NCBI GenBank assembly: GCA_007125415.1
Contig: SLDH01000252.1
Location: forward strand, 1 to 8,696
Reading direction: 5' to 3'
Length of the DNA stretch: 8,696 bases
DNA from: Roseovarius sp.
GTDB taxonomy: Bacteria; Pseudomonadota; Alphaproteobacteria; Rhodobacterales; Rhodobacteraceae
Shown here piece by piece: positions 1 through 5,451 of the stretch. Position 1 is the stretch's first letter. Each line of letters opens with the position of its first letter. The notes beneath the pieces were generated by a model. It saw only the letters and a list, made by a program, of their open reading frames with translations, searched no databases and had not been told where the DNA came from. Position numbers and translations under genes: made by a program.

Positions 1-2
1 AT

Positions 3-212
3 TTCCAGCTCGCCGCGATGCGCCGGATCGGCCGCGCCGAGGCGAAGGCGATGCGCAAACGCAATCGCTGGACGATCTGGAGCGCGGGCATTATCATGGC
101 CATACCGCTGAGCATTCCCCTGCTCAACCTGCTTATCCCGATCTTCGGTGCCGCAACCTTCACGCATCTTTTCCACGCGGTGCAGACGAAAGAGCGGCGC
201 GCACTCGGATGA
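3..212 (+). CDS. EI24/CysZ-type membrane protein, C-terminal fragment
   Basis: The reading frame is open to the left edge, so only about the last 69 residues are present and the real start lies outside. The ATG at 18 is internal. What is visible is a basic segment (RRIGRAEAKAMRKRNR) followed by one clear hydrophobic stretch (roughly IWSAGIIMAIPLSIPLLNLLIPIFGAA) and a short HLFH-containing tail. This pattern, basic loop, last transmembrane helix with paired prolines and a histidine-containing tail, is what I recall for the C-terminus of EI24-domain proteins, the family that includes the sulfate permease CysZ. Sulfate transport itself cannot be inferred from this piece, and many alphaproteobacterial EI24 proteins have no assigned substrate. 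The gene ends 54 bp before the next start on the same strand, so co-transcription with the aminotransferase is plausible. Confidence 0.65.
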   Translation, partial: FQLAAMRRIGRAEAKAMRKRNRWTIWSAGIIMAIPLSIPLLNLLIPIFGAATFTHLFHAVQTKERRALG

Positions 213-266
213 TGCGGCTGACACCCGGGCTTGCGCCCTCTTGCAGCTTGGCCTTATCTGCGAGCC

Positions 267-1373
267 ATGACTCATCCCCGCCACACCCGGCTTGTAGAGA
301 GCCTGCCCGCCACGGTGCCCTTCATCGGGCCAGAGGAACAGGAGCGCGAACGCGGCGCGGCTTTCACCGCGCGCCTTGGGGCCAATGAAAACCTCTTCGG
401 CCCCTCTGCGCATGCCATTCGCGCGATGCGCGAAGCGGTGGGGGAGGTCTGGATGTATGCGGATGCGACAAGCCATGACCTGCGCTGCGCCCTTGCGCGG
501 CTAACCGGGTGTGAGGCGCGCAACATTGTCGTGGGCGAAGGAATCGACGGGCTTCTGGGCAATCTCATCCGCCTGTTGGTCGCTCCCGGTGATGCGGTCG
601 TCACATCGGACGGGGCCTATCCTACCGTCAACTATCACGTGGCGGGCTTCGGCGGCGCGCTGCACAAGGTGCCCTACAAGGATGATCACGAGGATCTGGA
701 CGCGCTGATCGAGCGGGCCGGGCAGGTCGGAGCGAAGCTGATCTATCTGGCGAACCCCGACAACCCCATGGGGACATGGCTGCGCGGCGCAAGGATCGCG
801 CAGGCGCTGGACCATCTGCCCGGGGGGTGTCTTCTCTGTCTCGACGAGGCCTATTTCGAATTCGCCCCGTGTGAGGCGCTGGCCCCGGTCGCACCGGATG
901 ACCCGAGAATGATCAGAATGCGCACCTTTTCAAAGGCCTACGGAATGGCCGGTGCGCGCATAGGCTATGCCTTGGGGGCAGCGCCATTGATTGCCAGCTT
1001 CAACAGGATCCGCAATCATTTCGGCGTGAACCGGATCGCGCAGGCCGGCGCATTGGCGGCGTTGCAGGACAGCGCATGGCTGGACGAAACCCGCGCAAAG
1101 GTTGCCCGCGCACGCAGGGAAATCACCCTCATCGCGCGCGAAAACGGCCTGGCCGCCCTGCCCTCAGCAGCCAATTTCGTCGCTGTGGATTGCGGCTCGG
1201 ACGGCGCTTTCGCTCGCAGGGTTCTGAATGGCCTCGTGGCACGGGGCGTCTTCGTCCGCATGCCCTTTGTCGCCCCGCAAGACCGGTGCATCCGCATCAG
1301 TTGCGGCCGCGAGCGCGATCTGGCCGTCCTTGCAGAGGCGCTTCCTGGCGCTCTTGCGGATGCAAGGCGCTAA
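267..1373 (+). CDS. HisC-like PLP-dependent aminotransferase (class I/II fold)
   Basis: A 368-residue fold-type I PLP enzyme. Visible motifs are the N-terminal ANENLFGPS (39-47), DGAYPTVNY (115-123), the cofactor loop NPDNPMGT (163-170), LDEAYFEF (192-199) with the aspartate that pairs with the pyridine nitrogen, SKAYGMAGARIGY (222-234) with Lys223 as the expected Schiff-base lysine and Arg231 as phosphate contact, and the C-terminal IRISCG holding the carboxylate-binding arginine. The layout and the ANEN and SKAYGMAG signatures are those of the histidinol-phosphate aminotransferase group. That group also contains broad or unknown-specificity aminotransferases and the threonine-phosphate decarboxylase CobD/CobC, so the substrate is not settled, and no his gene is nearby. 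I chose ATG 267 over an in-frame TTG at 231 because the extra residues do not look like family sequence. The ribosome site before 267 is weak (GCGAG). The stop overlaps the stop of the convergent gene. Confidence 0.85.
   Translation: MTHPRHTRLVESLPATVPFIGPEEQERERGAAFTARLGANENLFGPSAHAIRAMREAVGEVWMYADATSHDLRCALARLTGCEARNIVVGEGIDGLLGNLIRLLVAPGDAVVTSDGAYPTVNYHVAGFGGALHKVPYKDDHEDLDALIERAGQVGAKLIYLANPDNPMGTWLRGARIAQALDHLPGGCLLCLDEAYFEFAPCEALAPVAPDDPRMIRMRTFSKAYGMAGARIGYALGAAPLIASFNRIRNHFGVNRIAQAGALAALQDSAWLDETRAKVARARREITLIARENGLAALPSAANFVAVDCGSDGAFARRVLNGLVARGVFVRMPFVAPQDRCIRISCGRERDLAVLAEALPGALADARR
1348..1370. other. Stem-loop at the convergent gene ends
   Basis: GCGC (1348-1351), a single unpaired T, CTTGC (1353-1357), a GGAT loop, GCAAG (1362-1366) and GCGC (1367-1370) form a nine-pair hairpin ending exactly where the two convergent stop codons begin. 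It lies inside the coding end of the HisC-like gene and just after the stop of the opposing one. There is no T tract on either side, so it is not a classical intrinsic terminator. It may still act as a transcript 3'-end barrier for the tail-to-tail pair, or be chance in GC-rich DNA. Confidence 0.3.
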
Positions 1374-2566
1374 GCCTCGGAAATCACCCGCGCCGCTGCG
1401 TCAAGCCCACCCGCGCCGTGGGGAATGTCAAGCGCCTCGAAGGCGGCCTGTACCGTCGCCAGCATCCCAAGAACCATATGGGCGTTCACATGACCCATAT
1501 GACCGATTCGAAAGAAACCGTCGGCAGCCGCGCTGCCGGGTTCCGCCATCCCAAGCCCGATGCCGAGTGTGACACCGGCCTTCTCTTCCAGCCAGCGCCG
1601 GAGCTGTGACCCAAGCGGGCTGGGCAGCGACAGCGAGGTGACCGCCCGGCTCCGCTGCGACGGATCACTGATGTTGAGCGACAGCGCCCCGGCCCGCCCC
1701 CAGGCCTCCGCGGCAGCCCAGATGGCGCGTGCCAGCCGGTCATGCCGCTGCCAGACGGCCTCCATACCCTCTGCATGGATCATGTCGAGCGCCGCGCGCA
1801 AGCCGTAGAGGTGATGCGTCGGGGCCGTCCCGCAGAAATACTGGTAATACAGCGCCGGATCGGCGCGCGGTGTCCAATCCCAGTAGCGCGACACCCGCCG
1901 CAGCGCCGCGCGCGCCATCGCCGCTCTTTCATTGAAGAAGACAAAGCCCAGCCCCGGCGGCAGCATCAACCCCTTCTGCGACCCCGCAACCATCACGTCG
2001 ACCCCCCAGGCGTCCATCTCGAAGCGATCACAGGCCAGTGACGCGATGCAATCCGCCATCAGCAAGGCCGGGTGCTCGGTCGCTTCCAGGACCATGCGCA
2101 TCGCCGCCAGGTCATTCAGAACGGAACTCGACGTGTCCACATGGGTGGCGAGCACGGCCTTGATCCGCCGCGCCCGGTCCGCAGCAAGAGCCGCCTCCAG
2201 CCGCGCCATATCGACCGCCGCTGCCTTGCCGAAATCGAGGATCCGGACCTCCACCCCCAGCGCTTCGGCCATCTCCGCCCAGCCATGGCCGAAGCGCCCC
2301 GTCGTCAGCACCAGCACGCACTCTCCCGGTGCCACCGTATTGGCCAGCGCCGCTTCCCAGGCGGCATGACCATTTCCGATATAGATCACCGCCTGATGCC
2401 GGGTTCGCGCAACACGCTTCAGATCGGGGATCAGACCCGCGGTCATCTCGGCCAACTCCCCCTCATAGATATTCGGCGCCGCACGATGCATCGCGCGCAA
2501 CACCGCGTCGGGGATCACCGAAGGGCCGGGAATGGCAAGATAGGGGCGGCCATGGGAAAGCGACAT
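1370..2566 (-). CDS. Alanine/serine-glyoxylate aminotransferase family protein (class V)
   Basis: A 398-residue class-V PLP aminotransferase of the alanine-glyoxylate / serine-glyoxylate group, which moves an amino group from alanine or serine to glyoxylate to give glycine. Visible features are the N-terminal IPGPSVIPD (12-20) followed by NIYEGE, GNGHAAWEAAL (64-74), TTGRFGHGW (88-96), the ADCIASL segment (171-177) supplying the cofactor aspartate, AGSQKGLMLPPG (194-205) with Lys198 as the Schiff-base lysine, GTAPTHHLYGLR (246-257) and the C-terminal FFRIGHMGHVN (351-361). The length is normal for the family. The frame stays open far upstream, but the ATG at 2566 fits the usual family N-terminus, and an AGGA lies 9 nt before it. 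Serine versus alanine as donor cannot be told from sequence; no serine-cycle or glycine-cleavage gene is adjacent. The stop (TAG, 1372-1370) overlaps the TAA of the HisC-like gene by two bases. Confidence 0.88.
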   Translation of the reverse strand: MSLSHGRPYLAIPGPSVIPDAVLRAMHRAAPNIYEGELAEMTAGLIPDLKRVARTRHQAVIYIGNGHAAWEAALANTVAPGECVLVLTTGRFGHGWAEMAEALGVEVRILDFGKAAAVDMARLEAALAADRARRIKAVLATHVDTSSSVLNDLAAMRMVLEATEHPALLMADCIASLACDRFEMDAWGVDVMVAGSQKGLMLPPGLGFVFFNERAAMARAALRRVSRYWDWTPRADPALYYQYFCGTAPTHHLYGLRAALDMIHAEGMEAVWQRHDRLARAIWAAAEAWGRAGALSLNISDPSQRSRAVTSLSLPSPLGSQLRRWLEEKAGVTLGIGLGMAEPGSAAADGFFRIGHMGHVNAHMVLGMLATVQAAFEALDIPHGAGGLDAAARVISEA

Positions 2567-2594
2567 TTGGAGGGATCCTGTCAGATATGCGAGG

Positions 2595-2623
2595 CTCCTA
2601 AGGCGCTCTCTCAGTGGCGTCAA
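2595..2623 (-). promoter_or_regulatory. Candidate promoter of the glyoxylate aminotransferase gene
   Basis: Read on the minus strand, TTGACG (2623-2618) is followed after exactly 17 bases by TAGGAG (2600-2595), about 29 bases before the ATG at 2566. The -35 is close to consensus but the -10 is poor (three of six), so this is a tentative sigma-70-type promoter. The gene could also be read from the glycosyltransferase promoter upstream. Confidence 0.3.
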
Positions 2624-2722
2624 TCCACCCCCGCTCATGGACTGGCGCGTGGCCATGCCCGACCGGCGAATCACGTCGGCCGAGAAACGCCCGTGAACCT
2701 TCGGGCCAGCGCGGATCGTGAA

Positions 2723-2747
2723 CTTCTTCTTGGCAAAAATACCCAAA
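2723..2747 (-). other. T-rich motif downstream of the glycosyltransferase gene
   Basis: On the minus strand, 19 bases after the glycosyltransferase stop codon, the sequence runs TTTGGGTATTTTTGCC followed by AAGAAGAAG. I remember very similar strings occurring after genes in many Rhodobacterales genomes; this is memory, not a search. It contains a T5 run but no strong hairpin before it, so it is not a standard intrinsic terminator. It may mark a processed transcript 3' end. The rest of the spacer 2567-2766 holds only the candidate promoter listed separately and no gene I can support. Confidence 0.4.
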
Positions 2748-2766
2748 GACGCAGCAGCGAATTCTC

Positions 2767-3438
2767 TCAATACCGCCGGGCCAGCTTGTCGGGATCCGCC
2801 CCCAGAAGATAGCGCATTAGCAGGCTCAGGTTTCGCGCACCCCGCCGCAACCAGCCATCCCGGATATATTTCCCGGCACTCGTGGTGATGGGCCCCGGCA
2901 AGGACGAAAGCCGCCCCTTGAGAGCGCGCGCCATCGCCACATCCTCCATCAGGGCGATATCCGGATAACCGCCCACGGCATGATACTCGGCGCGGCTGAT
3001 CAGCAGGCCCTGATCTCCGTAAGGCAGGCCGAAGCGGGCGGCGCGCAGATTGGCCCACCGCGCCACCAGACCGGGGGCCAGGCCCGCCGCATCGAAGCGC
3101 AGCGGAAAATAGGCCGCCCCGCCGCGCTTCATCTGCGCGCGCACCATCTCGGACCAGCCAGCCGGCACGACAGAATCCGCATGCAGAAACAACAGCCATT
3201 CTCCGGCTGCGGCCTGCGCACCACGGCGCAACTGCCCCCCGCGCGACGCAGGCCCACCAACCAGCGTCACGCCCGCTTCCTCGGCCAGTTGGGCGGTTGC
3301 ATCTTCCGATCCGCCATCGCTGAAGATCACCTCACGGATCAATCCGGCCTCCACCCCCTCCATCAGCGAGGCAAGACAGGCGGGCAGCGCTTCGGCGGCA
3401 TCGAGCGTGGGAATGATCACGGAGAGGGGAGCGCGCAT
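2767..3438 (-). CDS. Family-2 glycosyltransferase, TIGR04283 type
   Basis: A 223-residue GT-A fold glycosyltransferase. It opens with LSVIIPTLDAAEALPACL (5-22), then FSDGGSEDAT (39-48) with the nucleotide-sugar aspartate, ASRGGQLRRGA (64-74), WLLFLHADS (81-89) with the HAD version of the DxD metal motif, GDQGLLISR (141-149), and MEDVAMARALKG (164-175) carrying the acidic pair expected of the catalytic base. The C-terminal TTSAGKYIRDGW and the ending LLGADPDKLARRY match what I recall of TIGR04283, named for a proposed role in arsenosugar biosynthesis. That name is a family label: no arsenic gene and no TIGR04282 partner is in the window, so the sugar and acceptor are unknown. No transmembrane anchor is visible. 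I chose ATG 3438 because family members begin just before SVIIPT; a GTG at 3471 would add 11 residues. The gene diverges from ygfZ across 67 bp. Confidence 0.8.
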   Translation of the reverse strand: MRAPLSVIIPTLDAAEALPACLASLMEGVEAGLIREVIFSDGGSEDATAQLAEEAGVTLVGGPASRGGQLRRGAQAAAGEWLLFLHADSVVPAGWSEMVRAQMKRGGAAYFPLRFDAAGLAPGLVARWANLRAARFGLPYGDQGLLISRAEYHAVGGYPDIALMEDVAMARALKGRLSSLPGPITTSAGKYIRDGWLRRGARNLSLLMRYLLGADPDKLARRY

Positions 3439-3449
3439 GAAACGGGTCT

Positions 3450-3478
3450 TTGCTGCGAGGGCCTGATGCACCTATATG
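3450..3478 (+). promoter_or_regulatory. Candidate ygfZ promoter
   Basis: TTGCTG (3450-3455) and TATATG (3473-3478) are separated by 17 bases. The -10 matches the sigma-70 consensus at four of six positions. The predicted start near 3485 leaves a leader of about 20 bases containing the GGGAG ribosome site (3496-3500), which decides the ygfZ start. I see no equally good promoter for the divergent glycosyltransferase gene. Confidence 0.45.
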
Positions 3479-3505
3479 ACAGGGACTGCACGAATGGGAG
3501 AGCCA

Positions 3506-4237
3506 ATGGAACGCCGCATTCTCGAAATCACCGGAGGCGAGGCCACGCAATTTCTCCAGGGTCTGATCACCAATGATATGGAGAAGATGGGAAATGGCCT
3601 GCTTTATGCCGCCATGCTGACACCGCAGGGCAAATATCTGGCCGATTTCCTGCTGCTCCGGGCGGGCGACGCCATTCGCCTCGATGTGGCGGCAGAGCTC
3701 GCGCCGGGACTTCTGCAGCGGCTCAACATGTACAAGCTGCGCGCCGATGTGCAGATCACCGAGAGTGATTGTCAGGTTCTGCGCGGTACCGGGCCGGCCC
3801 CGGACGGGGCGCTCGCGGACCCGCGTGACCCGGCCCTCGGCTGGCGCTTCTACGGCATTGAAGGCGGCGATGACGGAACAGATTTCGACGCGATTCGCGT
3901 GGACCGTTGCATCCCGGAAAGTGGTATCGAGCTGGGACCGGATACCTTCATCCTCGAAGCGGGGTTCGAGCGGCTCAACGGGGTGGATTTCCGCAAGGGC
4001 TGCTATGTGGGGCAGGAAGTGACCGCGCGGATGAAACACAAGACCGAACTGCGCAAGGGGCTGGCAACCGTCCAAGTGGATGGCGCTGCTCCGGTTGGCA
4101 CCGCGATCACCGTCGAAGGCAAACCCGCGGGAACGCTTTACACCCAATCGGGTGGCCGCGGCATCGCCTATCTGCGCTTTGATCGCGCAAAGAGCGCAAT
4201 GCAGGCGGATGACGCGAGGTTGCATCTCCGCGCCTGA
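3506..4237 (+). CDS. ygfZ: YgfZ/GcvT-type folate-binding protein
   Basis: A 243-residue member of the YgfZ family, tetrahydrofolate-binding relatives of the glycine-cleavage T protein that support maturation or repair of certain iron-sulfur enzymes, including MiaB-type tRNA modification. The diagnostic motif K-G-C-Y-V-G-Q-E is at residues 164-171, with the conserved Cys166, followed by ARMKHKTELRKG (174-185). Earlier family features are FLQGLITNDM (16-25) and MLTPQGKYLADFLLLR (37-52). It is shorter than the E. coli protein (about 326 residues) but typical of compact alphaproteobacterial versions. I chose ATG 3506 because GGGAG lies five bases before it; ATGs at 3476 and 3494 would add residues that do not fit the family. 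It is a single-gene unit between a divergent glycosyltransferase and convergent efp. No aminomethyltransferase operon surrounds it, and the KGCYVGQE motif supports YgfZ rather than GcvT. Confidence 0.9.
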   Translation: MERRILEITGGEATQFLQGLITNDMEKMGNGLLYAAMLTPQGKYLADFLLLRAGDAIRLDVAAELAPGLLQRLNMYKLRADVQITESDCQVLRGTGPAPDGALADPRDPALGWRFYGIEGGDDGTDFDAIRVDRCIPESGIELGPDTFILEAGFERLNGVDFRKGCYVGQEVTARMKHKTELRKGLATVQVDGAAPVGTAITVEGKPAGTLYTQSGGRGIAYLRFDRAKSAMQADDARLHLRA

Positions 4238-4269
4238 GCCAGCCGCCTTCCCCGCACGGCTCAGGCGCG
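4229..4269. terminator. Perfect inverted repeat spanning both the ygfZ and efp stop codons
   Basis: CGCGCCTGAGCC (4229-4240) and GGCTCAGGCGCG (4258-4269) are perfectly complementary 12-nt arms around a 17-nt loop. The ygfZ stop (TGA 4235-4237) is in the left arm and the efp stop (TGA 4263-4261, minus strand) is in the right arm, so both genes end with the same codons for Arg-Ala-stop. The stem is symmetric and could form in the 3' end of either transcript, as expected of a bidirectional terminator between convergent genes. No T run follows on either strand, so intrinsic termination is uncertain. Confidence 0.5.
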
Positions 4270-4824
4270 CTCGGCATATTCCATTGTTTCGGTGTTGACG
4301 ATGATCGCCTCGTCAGGCCCCACGAAAGGCGGAACCATGACCTTGAGACCATTATCCAGAACCGCGGGCTTGAAACTGTTTGCAGCGGTCTGACCCTTCA
4401 CGACAGGTTCGGTCTCGACAACCGTGCAGGTCACCTTCTGCGGAAGCGTCGCCGAAAGCGCCTCGGACTCGTGATATTCTATCTGAATGGTCATCCCGTC
4501 CTGCAGGAAGGGGCGCCGTTCGCCCAGAATATCTGCGGGCAGTTCAATCTGTTCGTAAGTCTCTGAATCCATGAAGACCAGCATGCCATCGGTTTCGTAG
4601 AGAAACTGCTGATCCTTCTGTTCGAGCCGCACGCGTTCGACCTTGTCAGCGCTGCGAAACCGCTCGTTAAGCTTCGATCCATTGCGCAGATTCCTCATCT
4701 CGACCTGCGCAAAGGCCCCGCCCTTGCCGGGCTTTACATGATCGACCTTGACCGCAGCCCAGAGACCGCCGTTATGTTCGAGGATGTTTCCGGGGCGAAT
4801 CTCGGTTCCGTTGATTTTCGGCAT
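4261..4824 (-). CDS. efp: Translation elongation factor P
   Basis: EF-P binds the ribosome beside the P site and relieves stalling at consecutive prolines. The 187-residue length is exactly that usual for the family. The N-terminal KOW-like domain starts [20 protein letters not shown], and the loop VKPGKGGAF places Lys34 at the position that is post-translationally modified in bacteria whose EF-P carries lysine there (the EpmA/EpmB route); no modification gene is in the window. The two following OB-type domains are seen through [12 protein letters not shown] and the conserved C-terminal segment near [18 protein letters not shown]. The frame is open 36 codons further upstream, but ATG 4824 matches the universal EF-P start. 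It has a modest AAGG site ten bases upstream that is partly inside a small hairpin. A promoter and an inverted repeat lie in the spacer. The 3' end is mirrored with ygfZ. Confidence 0.97.
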   Translation of the reverse strand: MPKINGTEIRPGNILEHNGGLWAAVKVDHVKPGKGGAFAQVEMRNLRNGSKLNERFRSADKVERVRLEQKDQQFLYETDGMLVFMDSETYEQIELPADILGERRPFLQDGMTIQIEYHESEALSATLPQKVTCTVVETEPVVKGQTAANSFKPAVLDNGLKVMVPPFVGPDEAIIVNTETMEYAERA

Positions 4825-4832
4825 TGCAGCAA

Positions 4833-4847
4833 AACCTTGGCAAAAGG
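4833..4847 (-). promoter_or_regulatory. Small hairpin over the efp ribosome site
   Basis: On the minus strand, ACCTT and AAGGT flank a TTGCC loop. The right arm contains the AAGG that best serves as ribosome binding site for efp. A five-pair stem is weak and its regulatory effect is speculative. Just upstream (4846-4864) the octamer GATCAACC occurs twice with an 11-bp period, between the predicted transcription start and this hairpin. Confidence 0.25.
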
Positions 4848-4867
4848 TTGATCGATGGTTGATCCCT

Positions 4868-4896
4868 CCTATATCTGGTGAATCAATCGGCTGCAA
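4868..4896 (-). promoter_or_regulatory. Candidate efp promoter
   Basis: On the minus strand TTGCAG (4896-4891) and TATAGG (4873-4868) are spaced by 17 bases. The predicted start near 4861 gives a leader of about 37 bases before the ATG at 4824. The -10 matches four of six consensus positions and the -35 three of six. The element lies inside the inverted repeat at 4871-4909. Confidence 0.45.
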
Positions 4897-4909
4897 GATA
4901 ACCAGATAT
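4871..4909. repeat. Inverted repeat with 9-nt arms over the efp promoter
   Basis: ATATCTGGT (4871-4879) and ACCAGATAT (4901-4909) are exact reverse complements separated by 21 bases. One arm overlaps the predicted efp -10 and the other lies just upstream of the -35 (4891-4896). The arm centres are 30 bp apart, near three helical turns, which would suit two half-sites of a dimeric or tetrameric DNA-binding protein. An operator is an inference; no regulator can be named. Confidence 0.5.
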
Positions 4910-4954
4910 CGTGGCACAGGGCTGTGAGACATGCACTTCGCGCAACTGAGCTAT

Positions 4955-4983
4955 GCGTTTTAGCCCTATCCGAATCGTATAAA
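4955..4983 (+). promoter_or_regulatory. Candidate promoter of the small conserved gene
   Basis: TATAAA (4978-4983) is a near-consensus -10 standing out in GC-rich DNA. Seventeen bases upstream is only GCGTTT (4955-4960), a poor -35, so an activator may be needed. The predicted start near 4990 leaves a leader of about 50 bases. That leader holds an AAGGAG (4993-4998) not placed for the main gene and the well-placed AAGGA (5030-5034), six bases before ATG 5041. Confidence 0.4.
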
Positions 4984-5040
4984 AGCAGCCATAAGGAGCG
5001 ACACGCTGAAATTGCAAGACCAATAAAACAAGGACGAAAC

Positions 5041-5361
5041 ATGAAAGATTTCGTTGATGGCACGGCTTTCAATGCTGAGCAAGGAAACCGCGCCCGCAAA
5101 CTTTTCGCAGCCGTCGTACTGGCTGCTCTGGATGATGCCATCTCTGATGACAAGAAATATGGCAACGGACCGGAACAGATCGCCCGCTGGGCACGCTCGC
5201 GCGATGGGCGCGAGGTGCTGAGCTGTGCGGGTATCGATCCGAACGAACGTGTGGTGACCGGGCTGATGGATTTTGTCTCCAAGGGTGTGCGTACCTCCAT
5301 TGCCCTCTCGCGTGAGGAAAGCGAGCGTCGCCATGCCGCAGCCCAGGCCGAGGCGGCCTGA
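5041..5361 (+). CDS. Small conserved protein of unknown function (possibly DUF6280)
   Basis: A 106-residue soluble protein with no signal peptide or membrane segment. I recognise it as a protein strongly conserved in Rhodobacterales, and I believe, from memory only, that it corresponds to DUF6280. Visible are NAEQGNRARKLFAAVVLAALDDAI (11-34, predicted helix), DDKKYGNGPEQIARWARSRD (36-55), then GREVLSCAGIDPNERVVTGLMDFV and a basic-acidic helical tail rich in Ala and Glu. The segment W-x-R-S-R-D-x-R-E-V-x-x-x-A-G-I-D-P resembles a motif I recall in small alphaproteobacterial and phage-type proteins of unknown role; this is a weak link. The start is decided by AAGGA six bases before ATG 5041; an in-frame GTG at 4924 has no such site and would swallow the promoter. 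It is a single-gene unit with its own promoter candidate and a strong terminator, divergent from efp. I assign no function. Confidence 0.85.
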   Translation: MKDFVDGTAFNAEQGNRARKLFAAVVLAALDDAISDDKKYGNGPEQIARWARSRDGREVLSCAGIDPNERVVTGLMDFVSKGVRTSIALSREESERRHAAAQAEAA

Positions 5362-5382
5362 AGACACCGATGGTGAAGGGCG

Positions 5383-5415
5383 AAAACCCTGCCGAACCGG
5401 CAGGGTTTTTCTTTT
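5383..5415 (+). terminator. Rho-independent terminator
   Basis: AAAACCCTGCCG (5383-5394) pairs perfectly over 12 positions with CGGCAGGGTTTT (5398-5409) around an AAC loop and runs into TTTTCTTTT. This is a textbook intrinsic terminator, 21 bases after the stop of the small conserved gene. It separates that gene from cobQ, leaving only about 36 bases before the cobQ start, so cobQ needs either a very close promoter or read-through. The A-rich left side also gives it a short T tract on the minus strand. Confidence 0.93.
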
Positions 5416-5451
5416 GCAAGCCGATGATCGCCCGATGAGCAGGGGCTGCCG

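Noticed and set aside
2567..2766. A glycine-riboswitch-like leader before the glyoxylate aminotransferase, suggested by its product.
   Set aside because: I could not find the paired aptamer core or conserved helices in this 200-base spacer.
2072..2812. A 246-codon plus-strand ORF opposite the glyoxylate aminotransferase.
   Set aside because: It has low-complexity Arg/His/Gln composition and is antisense to a gene with intact catalytic motifs.
2567..3199. An open frame extends the glyoxylate aminotransferase 211 codons upstream, giving a 609-residue ORF.
   Set aside because: The extension runs through a spacer and then over the glycosyltransferase gene in another frame. Its residues do not resemble a domain, and the normal family N-terminus starts at 2566.
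3332..4225. A 297-codon minus-strand ORF opposite ygfZ.
   Set aside because: It is antisense to a clear YgfZ protein and shows no family features.
5011..5025. A possible four-codon TTG leader peptide before the small conserved gene, with AAGGAG upstream.
   Set aside because: The spacing is too long and there is no attenuator-like codon run or alternative hairpin.
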